A program made the position numbers and the translations under genes. Positions 39,801 through 51,600 of a stretch of 64,000 nt of DNA are shown here, in pieces (position 1 is the stretch's first letter; each line of letters starts with the position of its first letter). The notes under the pieces were generated by a model. The model had not been told where the DNA came from. It ran no database searches and was given only the letters and a program-made list of their open reading frames with translations. Source of the stretch: Theropithecus gelada (taxonomy: Eukaryota; Chordata; Mammalia; Primates; Cercopithecidae); assembly GCF_003255815.1 (NCBI RefSeq), contig NC_037669.1, positions 120,486,970 through 120,550,969 on the forward strand. Direction: 5' to 3'.

Positions 39801-42800
39801 CAGCCTGGGTGACAGAGCAAGACTCTGTCTCAAAAAAAAAAAAAAAAGTAAATAAAATACAATACAATAAAATAAGCCGGGCATGGTGGCGTATGCCTGT
39901 AATCCCAGCTACTTAGGAGGCTGAGGCAGAAGAATCACTTGAACCCAGGAGGTGGAGGATGTAGTGAGCCGAGATCATGCCACTGCACTCCAGCCTGGGC
40001 GACATAGCAAGACTATCTAAAAAATAAAAATAAATACAAAAATAGCCGGGTGTGGTGATGCATGCCTGTAGTCCCAGCTACTGGGGGCGCTGGGACAAGA
40101 GAATGACTTGAACCCAGGAGGTGGAGATTGTGGAGGTTGTCGAGGTTGCCATGAGCCGAGATGGCGCCACTGAACTCCCGCCTGGGAGACAGAGTGAGAC
40201 CGTCTCAAAAAAAAAAAAAGTGAAAATTATTTATAAAAACAGAATTTTTACAGTGCTGTAAGTGATAAAGATTAATTTTTAAATTTGTGTTCATAAGACA
40301 GAAGCAGTAGTATAGATTGGTAAATTTAACAGTCTATCTCCCTAATGGCATATTCACACAAGAAATAAAATATAATGCATAAGAAATAAAATATAATGCA
40401 TATGAAATGCACATTACTTTGTTCTGACCCAAAATAAATCATTAGCAACCTTACTAAACACATGACTGGATACACAGGAAGTGAATATACCTCATCAGGG
40501 TCTTTTTGCTGTATACAATACTAAGACATTCAAGTGGTCAATAAATGATTTCAGAAGTATAAAGACACCCTACCAGATAGCTGCCAACAACTCTTACTGA
40601 AAGAAACAGAATCCCAGGCCAGGCGCAGTGGCTCAAGCCTGTAATCCCAGCACTTTGGGAGGCCGAGACGGGCGGATCACGAGGTCAGGAGATCAAGACC
40701 ATCCTGGCTAACACGGTGAAACCCCTTCTCTACTAAAACATGCGAAAAAACTAGCTGGGCGAGGTGGCGGGCGCCTGTAGTCCCAGCTACTTGGGAGGCT
40801 GAGGCAGGAGAATGGCATAAACCCGGGAGGCGGAGCTTGCAGTGAGCTGAGATCCGGCCACTGCACTCCACCCTGGGTGACACAGCGAGACTCCGTCTCA
40901 AAAAAAAAAAAAAAAGAAAGAAAGAAACAGAATCCCTTAGGACAGTATCAGGTTTCCTTAATACTTCCAACCTGTTGTGAATGAGTGTTTCAACAACTGA
41001 GACAGAATAGTGTTACAAGGTAGCAAATAGCTACTTAGAGATTTTAAGGCTTAGTCTCAGGCCTCATTTCACCATAACCAATAAAATTGATCAAATTAAT
41101 GCAAAACTGGGACAGTATGATCTAAGCACCTGCACTAAACTGATCAAAAACAGATCGTCAGGAGTCACAGCAATGGCTGCTATTTCCACAGGCTGAAAAA
41201 TCATACCACCTACCTCACAAAGCCAATTTTAGGTTTGAGATACTTAAAAATGCTCACAGAAAATGCAAAGGCTCAAGTTCTTATAACACTTTTGCAAGTA
41301 TTATTTTGAGTTCATTATGGAAACAAAGCCATGCAAAGTTGGTAGTATAACATCCCCTTTACAACTTGAAGGAAGAGAAATACACTGATAAAAATCCTGT
41401 TAATCCCGTAACATTTTATACTGAAGGTCTATGATGCCCAATAATTTAATACTGCAACTACATGGAAATCTGTGTCATACACTATTTTCCACTGAAATAT
41501 TTGTTACCAAACATTTTAATCTGCATAATTCTAAGGCTTTACTTTTCTATCTCATTTTAGCATATATGTTTGACAATTTATAGTCCTGGATTATTCTGGC
41601 CTTCAAATAATGTAAACTAGCAATATCAAAATAGAGGTTGATTAATCTTACTATGTGCAATCCTCTATTTTCCATTTTATTCTACTTCAGGTTTTTATGT
41701 TTTTTAATGCTGGTGACCCACTAAATTGATTTCATGACCCTCCTGGCGGTTTTCAGTGGAGTTTCCCAGGAGAATTTAAAATGCCCCAAGGCATCCTTTG
41801 TATGTAATGAATTACCTTCCCTCCAGTACATTTAGAATGGTACCAGTATCATCATTGGGAGAAATGACAAAACCAGCACTCAATTCATTTTCTGTAGTGC
41901 TTAAATCTCCCCTTATGGAACGCTACTTGAGATGGCTACATGAATGACAAATTGCAGTTTGAAAACACTGCTCTAAATGAACTGTCTTAAAATTAGTCCA
42001 AAAGTATTATTCCAGTAACTACTCCTTTTGTTTTTCTTTTTCTTTTTCTTTTTTTGAGACAGAGTCTCACTCTGTTGCCCAGGCTGGAGTGCAGTGGCAC
42101 GGTCTCTGCTCATTGCAATCTCCAACGCCTGGGTTCAAGCAATTATCCTGCCTCAGCCTCCCAAGCAGCTCTAATTACAGGCGTGTGTCACCATGCCCAG
42201 CTAATTTTTTAATTTTTAGTAGACATGGGGTTTCACCATGTTGGCCAGGCTGGTCTCGAACTCCTGACTTCAAATCATCTGTCTGCCTTGGCCTCCCAAA
42301 GCACTGGGATTACAGGCATTAGCCACAGCACCAGGCCTACCACTCCTTTATTAATACTTATGCACTCTAGAGATGCTTTCGCACAGTTACAATTACATAT
42401 GCAAGTGAATAAATTTCAGAGGCAGTTATCACATGGTACAATTATGAGGAAATTGTGTTTTCCTCTTTGTACTATTTTAGTATTTACTACAATGGGCCTA
42501 TATTGCTTTCATAACCACACAAAAAAATTAACATAGAATATAAAAAGCATAAAAGTCTTAAATAATCTGTATTAAGGGTTTTTTTTTTTGTTTTTTTGTT
42601 TCTTGTTTTTTGTTTTTAGAAAAAACAGAGTCTTGCTCTGTTGCCCAAGCTTGGAGTGCAGTGGTGCCATCACAGCTCACTGCAGTCTCAACCTCCCCAA
42701 CTCAAGCGATACTCCCATCTCAGCCCCACAAGTAGTTGGGACTACAGGCATGCCCCACCAAGTCCAGCTAATTGTTTTTATCTTCTGTAAAGACAGGGTC

Positions 42801-45601
42801 AAACTATGTTACCCAAACTTTTAGTAAGTTTTGTAAGCTTTTTAATTCCTTGTTCCCATAAAAAATGCAAAATACGTACTTTTAATGCCATTTGAAATGT
42901 CAAAATAAATTCAGTATCACAAATAAAAACGAAATGTTGCTTTGTTTTAAAACTAAACCTGTTTCCCTCTTCAAGAATCACTGGTAACTTTATAGGGCCA
43001 CTTAGACTTCACTGTTATCCAAACCTTTATTAGGCATCCACCACATTCTAGATTTGAAGACTACAAGATGAACTCCTGCTCTGGGGGGACATCTATCTAG
43101 TCTTTACATTATATAGTTCTGTGATCCACTCTTAAGTCTAGAAGTCATGAAATCAAAAGGACTCGAACTAATTTTATATCTTTCCTATTCATTCCCCTTT
43201 CTGCCTAATATAATGAGTTAGTGATTGAAGCAAACCACATCTTAAAACAAGATGCACTGTTTATATATTCTTTTGCTTTCTAGAGTCTAATAACATCCTT
43301 ATTTTATGTAATATGAACCCTAGTAGAATAAAATTCTATATGTGAACAAAATACAGATTCAAGTTACTACCAAAGCTATTCTCAAACAAGTTCTACCCCT
43401 TTACTAGGAACAGAGTTCTGGCTCCACAATCACTTACCACTCCCAGAATTCTAAAGGGATTAAAATTAGCCCAATTCGCCAGGTGCAGTGGCTCATGCCT
43501 GTAATCCCAGCACTTTGGGAGGCCGAGACAGGCAGATCACCTGAGGTAAGGAGTTCGAGATCAGCCTGACCAACATGGTGAAACCACGTCTCCACAAAAA
43601 ATACAAAAATTAGCCAGCCATGATGGCACATGCCTGTAATTCCAGCTACTGGGGAGGCTGAGGCATGAGAATCGCTTGAACCCAGGAGGCAGAGGTTGCA
43701 GTGAGCCAAGATTGCGCCACTGCACTCCAGCCTGAGCTATAAGAGCAAAACTCCGTATCAAAAAAAAAACATTAGCCCAATTCTTGATTACTTCTTTGGT
43801 TTCCCAGTGGCATAAATGATAACATATGCACAGCTATGAGAAAACTACTGGTTGACTATGATGATCCAGGCCTACTGTGAAAACATGGCAATCTCTTTTT
43901 TGTTTTTCTTCTTTAAAGTTTCTAAGTTTTTTCCCATTTCTCAAACAAAAAGAATAAATTTCTAACTTTTAAAAATTATATGCTAACAATTCTATTTTTT
44001 AATAATAAAAATAAATATAGACTCTATTTCCTAAACCACAGGGGGCACTATTTGCAAAGCCACTCTAGAGATTTCAAAAAAAAAAAAAAAGTCAGGGATA
44101 GGGAGGGGCCACATATCCTGTTATTAACAGAATGAGCTCCAAAAACTTGATTACTCTGAAGTTATTATAAAAGTCATTTTATAAAAGCCGAGAAAGGCAC
44201 TAAACAAACCCTTATCCTATCTAAGCAGGTCTGTGTTGGTCTCCATCATTCAAAATCCCAATGTGGTATCAACCAAATAATTGCAATGGGCACTATCTCC
44301 AATCAATGTGCCTTTTTGGGTCACAAATCTAAAATAATGAAATAATTCAGAAAATGCTTCTATTATTAAAAAAAAACTGTTTCACACTTTCTTCTTGCAC
44401 ACTTCATTTTAGTAAGCTAACAAATATCCAACTAGTATAATTACTGTGTACAAAAAAACTATAAATGAGATACATTTGAACCCAATACTCAGTTATCTTA
44501 TTTGTCTCAGAAATATAATTCTAGATAAGAAAATGTTTGAGGAAAGGAGGACTCCTCAAATACATAATATTTCAATAGCAGTTTGAAATACCACCCTACA
44601 TTTCTGCAGTAAAGGCTCTTAACTTCCAAAATGCTCATTCTCTTGTTTGATGAGTTATAGTAACAGTTTATGTGCAAATTGTATAGGTTTAAAGGTTAAG
44701 CCATCTTTAAAAGAAAATCTAAATATTCTAAAATACAGTTTAGTGTTTGTTATTTTTCAAAAATCTATTCAGTTAAAAAAAAAAAATTTAATTCAGTGCC
44801 TTTGACATGCCAGGCTTTGAATTCAGTTCCAAAAAAAATAGAAAAAATACTCTCTAAACTAGTGGGAAGAGTTACTAATTTTAGAAAGTTAGACAAAAGT
44901 ATTCATACTGGTCCCTCATATGAGCACAAATACTTCATTTGACTCTCACCTTATCTCCACTTGATCAAAAATTTTGCTAATCGCAAAATGTTATCTATAT
45001 CACTGGGGTAGCAAATCACCATCAAATCCACCACAATGATTACTGGATCACATTCTATCCCAACCCAACTCTTTGTAGTTGTCCATTCTACTGTTCCTTA
45101 TCTCATTTAGGTGTATACTGACAAATACACTGCATAACACAAGTATAATTAAAAGCTTGCAAAAGGGGAAAAATATTTTTTACTATTATTACTCCAATGA
45201 TCTCTACAGAAACGAAGAAGCGAAACGAAAATGCAAAATTAACCTCTGAAATGGCTAATATGCTTTCAGGGAAAAAAAAATTTTAAGTTGCTATCTTTAG
45301 ATCATCTATTTGTATCACAGGTAATCTATAGAGTTTTTCCCCCCCAAGTATATTAAAAACTAAAATATTTTACTTACCTAAGAGTAGTCCAGTCTAAATG
45401 TTAAACGTTTAAATTTTAGCTGGGCGTGGTGGCTCACACCTGTAATCCCAGCACTTCGGGAGGCTGAGGCAGGTGGACTGCCTGAGATCAGGAGTTTGAG
45501 ACCAGCCTGGCCAACATAGCGAAATCCCCATCTCTACTAAAAATACAAAAAATTAGGTGGGCATGGTGGCAGGCACCTGTAATCCCAGCTACTAGGGAGA
45601 C

Positions 45602-45633
<32 letters not shown>

Positions 45634-48600
45634 TATATATATGTATACACATTTTTTTTTTTTTGAGACAGAGTTTCACTCAGTCACCCAGGCTGAAGGG
45701 CAATGGTATGAACTCAACTCACTGCAACCTCCACCTCCTGGGTTCAAGCGATTCTCTTGCCTCAGCCTCCCAAGTAGCTGACAGGTGTGTGCCACCATGC
45801 CCTGCTAATTTTTATATTTTCAGTAGAGACAGGGTTTCGCCATGTTGGCCAAGCTGGTCTTGAACTCCTGACCTCAGGTGATCCACCCACCTCAGCCTCC
45901 AAAGTGCTGGGATTACAGGCGTGAGCCACCACGCCTGGCCTAAAATCAAGTATATTTCTTATGGTGACTTGAGTAAGAAAGAGTTATTAGCTATATTTAA
46001 TTAAGTTGTCTCATTTCACATTATTTATAATTTAATTATAAGATATTACAATTTATTAACATATATTAAAATGTATTAACATATTACATATAATTTTAAA
46101 ATAATTAAGTTGTTTCATTTCAAACAACTGTCTATTGAGTTTCAGGACTTTTTTTTAATTCAAAAGCAATACTTTGATTACATAAACTATACAAGCATGT
46201 CAAATCATGTTAGTATTCACACTAAACATCAGGTCCTTTACATAACACGTTAATATATTTAGCACAGTCTCTAAAAAAAAAAAAAAAAAAAAAGGCCAGG
46301 CACAATGGCTCATGCCTGTAATCCCAGCACTTTGGGAGGCCGAGGCAGGTGGATCATCTGAGGTCAGGAGTTCAAGATCTGAAACCCCGTCTCAACTAAA
46401 AATAAAATAATCGCAGCTACTTGGGAGGCTGAGGCAGGAGAATCGCTTGAATCCAGGAGGCGGAGGTTGCAGTCAGCTGAGATCGCGCCATTGCACTCCA
46501 GCCTGGGCGACAAGAGCGAAACTCCATCTCAAAAACAAAAAAAAAAGCCTAGTTTGACTTTTTAAAATGAGCTCCCCCTGGGTCAGTTTGGCTTGTTTGG
46601 CAACCAACTCAATGACTCACAGAAGAAAATAAAACTGTTCCTCAGTCAAGCACTATCTCATTCTCAGTTAAATACCTTAGTATTTAAATTTATATGCAGG
46701 TTAAAACAGAGTTTGAGAATTATCATACAGGTTGAATATCCCTTATCAGAAATGCTTGGGACCAAAAGTATTTTGAATTTCTGATTTTTTCAGATTCTGG
46801 AATATCTGCACGATATGGCAGTTGAGCATCCCAAATCCAAAAATCAAAATCTGAAATACTCCAATGAGCATTTCCTGTGAGTGCCATGTCAGCATTCAAA
46901 AAGTTTTGGCCTTTAGAGCATTTCAGATTTTGGATTTGGGATGCTCAACCTGTACTAAGGTAAACTGATAAGAAAAGTTAATGTTTCTCAAAATTCACTT
47001 TCTGCTACTAACATGTGCTTCGGGGCAAATAGTGAAAACTTACTAAACTTCAAGTTAGAAGATGTGTATTCAACTCCTGATTCTGGTTATATAACCAGGA
47101 GCATGTGACCCATCTAAGAGGGGGAAATATTGTCATTCATCTTCCTCACAGACCCTAAAAAATAACTGTACTTCACAATGTTCTGAGTACATTTTTAAAA
47201 CGTGAAGTGGTAAGCAGAATAAAACCACCACTCAAGTACATATTAAACATGAACCAAAAAAAAAAATCTTTCTTAAAGTACTGGGTGTTTGAAATTTTCT
47301 TAAATTCCTTTAAATTTCTCAAATTCACATAAAATTACAAGCAATATCAAAATACACCACAGCCGGGTGCAGTGGCTCATGCCTGTAATCCCAGCACTTT
47401 GGGAGGCCGAGGCGGGCGGATCACGAGGTCAGGAGATTGAGACCACCCTGGATAACACAGTGAAACCCCGTCTCTACTAAAAGCACAAAAATTAGTGGGC
47501 ATGGTGGTGGGCGCCTGTAGTCTCAGCTACGCGGGAGGCTGAGGCAGGAGAATAGCGTGAACCCAGGAGGCAGAGCTTGCAGTGAGCGAGTTCATGCTAC
47601 TGCACTCCAGCCTGGGCAACAGAGCCAGACTCTGTCTCAAAAAAAAAAAAGAAAAAAAAAGAAAAAACCACGAACATTAATTCAAATACTAATGCAAAGT
47701 ATAACACAGCAAAAAGATCAGAAAAAAATCTCACACCTTCCTAAAATCAAAAATGTATTCAAATTAGTGAATTCTGGAACAAAAAGGGATTACATCCCAG
47801 AAGAAAGATGGTTTCAGTGTTAACTAAACCTTAGCACATTGTTTCAGTTAAGTAAATTCATCCATCACCTTTTTTTTTTTTTTTTTTAACCTTTAACATG
47901 GTTCTCAGATGTTTTTCACATAAACACAGAACAAGAATATTAGGAAAAGTAGTTTATCCGAAATACTTATGTCAGAGTAATAAAGACCGGCACGGGTCAG
48001 GCGCCATGGCTCATGCCTGTAATCCCAGCAACTGGGAGGCTGAGGCAGGCGGATCACCTCAGGTTAGGAATTCAAGACCAGCCTAGCCAACATGGTAAAA
48101 TGCCATCTCTACTAAAAATTCAAAAAAATAGCTAGGCACGGTGGCGGGCACCTGTACTCCTGACTACTCGGGAGGCTGCGGCAGGAGAATCACTTGAATT
48201 TGGGAGGTGGAGGTTACAGTGAACCGAGATTGCGACATTGTATTCCACCCTGGGAAATAAGAGCAAAACTCCTTCTCAAAAACAAAAAAAAGACTGGAGC
48301 AACAATATCTGGCAAATAATGTGGCCTCCAATAGACATGTAAGAGTACAGCACCGCCGGGCATGGTGGCTCATGCCTGTAATCCTAGCATTTTGGGAGGC
48401 AGAGGCAGGCGCATTGCCTGAGCAACATGGTGAAACCCCTTCTCTACTAAAATACAAAAGAAATTAGCTGGGTGTGGTGGTGTGTGCCTGTATTCTTGCT
48501 ACTTGGGAGACTGAGGCAGGAGAACTGCTTGAACCCAGGAGGCAGAGGTTGCAGTGAGCTGAGATCACGCCACTGCACTCCAGCCTGGGCGACAGAGCAA

Positions 48601-51600
48601 CACTTGTCTCTACAAAAAAAAAAAAAGAGTACAGCACCTAATTAGCTAGGGGGCAAGATATCACAAATATCAAAAGGGGCATTCCACATTTTGAAATATA
48701 ACCTCTGAGCACAAACCTCAGCACGGGACAAGTCCAACTATAAGCAAGTTCTACACTGAGCACTGGCTTGAAGTCAATCCTGATTTAAAATTAGTTAATA
48801 GACTGGGCGCGGTGGCTCACGCCTGTAATCCCAGCACTTTGGGAGGCTGAGGCGGGTGGATCACCTGAGGTCAGGAGTTTGAGACCAGCCAGGCTAACAT
48901 GGCGAAACCAGTCTCTGCTAAAAATAACAAAAATTAAAGGGCGTGGTGGCGGGTGCCTGTAATCCCAGCAACTCAGGAAGCTGAGGCAGGAGAATCCCTT
49001 GAATCCAGGAGGCAGAGGTTGCAGTGAGCTGAGATCGCGCCACTGCACCCTAGCCTGGGCAACAAGAGTGAAACTTGGTCTCAAAAAAAAAAAAAAAAAA
49101 TCAGTTAATAACTGCACCTGAAGAATTTAAACTTATCTAGCAGACACTGGCAAGAAACTTCAAAGTGCTGGTCTTCTGGAAGCAGCACGCAGCAAACTAC
49201 CGTAAATGAGTGTAAAATGATTATCTTCATTAGGTTAAACCAATGTCTTAAACTACACTGTTAACTAAATTTCCCTCCAAACCTTAAAGGCACCAGAATA
49301 AAGCACAGGATCCCAAGTCTTAAGGACTAAGTCCAAGTTCTAACTTTGCTGTGAATAAACCTTCAGTCAGTCATTTAATATGCTTTATTCATTTCTTCTG
49401 TAAAATAGAAAAGGGCAAAGATATTTCAAGGAATCAAAACTAATAGTGGAAAAATTCAAAGTTCCTAAATGAAACATAGCCAACCTCTTGTTAAGAATTA
49501 AATAAAATTATATATGTAAAACTGCTCAAGAACAATGCTTGCCACGTTTTAAACACTTAGTGTTAGGAATTGTTATTATACATCAATTTTAGTCAAATAG
49601 AAAAAATATAAAATAACCCAATCAACAAATTGAATATTTAATAATCCAAATCTTGTCCATTACCTAGGACCAAGGCATTCAAAACCTCAGAATGAAGATA
49701 ATAGTTTAGCCTACTAGATAATGCAGCGGGAAAAATAAAATTATGATACCTTGGCTGATAGGTGGTTGTTTGTGTCTTTTTTCTTTTTTTTCTGAAACGG
49801 AGTCTTACTCTGATGCCCAGGCTAGAGTGTGGTGGCGTGATCTCAGCTCACTGCAACCTTCACTTCCCAGGTTCAAGATTCTCCTGGCTCAGCCTCCCAA
49901 GTAGCTGGGACTACAGGCACACACCACCACGCCTGGCTAATTTTTGTATTTGTAGTAGAGATGGGGTTTTACCATGTTGTCCAGGCTGGTCTCAAACTCC
50001 TGACCTGAGTGCCCTGCCCGCCTCGGCCTCCCAAAGTGCTGGGATTGTGAGTCACTGCTCCCACCTGCCGATAGGTTTTTTTGTTCGTTTGTTTTGTTTT
50101 GTTTTTTGATGGAGTTTCCCTCTTGTCGCCTATACTGGAGTGCAATGGGGCAATCTCGGCTCACTACAACCTCCGCCTCCGGGGTTCAAGCGATTCTCTG
50201 CCTCAGCCTCCTGAGTAGCTGAGATTACAAGTGTGTGACACCACACCCGCCTAATTTTTGTATTTTTAGTAGAGACAGGGTTTCACCACGTTGGCCAGGC
50301 TGGTCTCAAACTCCTGACCTCAGGTGCTCCACCTACCTCAGCCTCCCAAAGTGTTGGGATTACAGGTGTGAGCCACTGAGCCTGGCAGGTTTTTATATTA
50401 ATACTTTATTAGTTTAAAATAAACTTTTCCTTATTCTGTCTTTTTTTTTTGTTATCCCTTTCTTAAAAAAAATCTTGCTTACTCAAATCACAAATTCTTC
50501 AGATACATGTCTTTTCCGTTTCAAATATTGAGCAAGCCTAAATATCTAAGAATAGAAACATCAGAAATCATAGGTGCATCTCTGAAAAATGCTGTTTCGA
50601 GCCCACAGGAATTGTTTTGACTAGTCATTGTACCATTTGCAAATGGAGATAACACCAAAGTGCAAATTATCTTGAGTCCTAGAAAAACAGACGTAGTGGT
50701 CAAGAGGCAGGATGTGTGCAAAAGAGGATAAGAAAAAGAAGCCCTGGCGGGACATGGTGGCTCAAGGCTGTAATCCCAGCCCTTTGGGAGGTCAAGGTGG
50801 GTGGATCACGAGGTCAGGAGTTCAAGACCAGCCTGGCCAACATGTTGAAACCCGGTCTCTACTAAAAGTACAAAAAAAAAAAAAAAAGCCCTAACTCCTC
50901 CACTCTCTAGCTACATAATTTTGGGAAAGTCATTTCATCTCTCTGAGCTTCATTTGCTTTATCTATAAAATGGAGGAATAGTCTTACTTCTCTCACAAGT
51001 CTTACTTTTCCACTGTTTGGAAAGTCAAATGAGAAAACATACTGGAAAGCACTTTATGGCCTAAAAATTGCAATACAAAAATATCGATCGGCATTTTGTT
51101 GTTGTTGCATGAGCAATGTTCAACATACAGGTTAAGTTTACACACTAAACATAGAATTTTCATTTCAAAGTAAACCATTACCATTATTAAAAATTGATAT
51201 AAAAAACTTGCCTTGGATTGATTTCTCTTTCCACTTCTCATGCTAAACTTCTCCTTCATTTCTTCTAAAATTATCTTCAGTTTCTTTTCTTCAGGTGTTC
51301 CTAAGTATTTTTGGTTCACATGAAGATAGCAATGCCATTTAGCTGATTCAAAGCCCCAGTGGCAAGTTCTTTTGTCAGGTGATCTGTGAGAATGCATCAC
51401 AAACGTCTGGGGTGCAAACATTCCACAACACTCCAGACACTGAATACATGGAGCATCAGGCTGAACATAAAACTGGGGTGCAAACAGACCCTGACATTTG
51501 CCCAGGCATTCATGTTCCACTTCAAAGGCACTGCCAGTTTCCTTTAACTGGGCCAATGAGTTTTTAGCAGGAAGCACACTACCATTTTGAGGAAAAGTTC

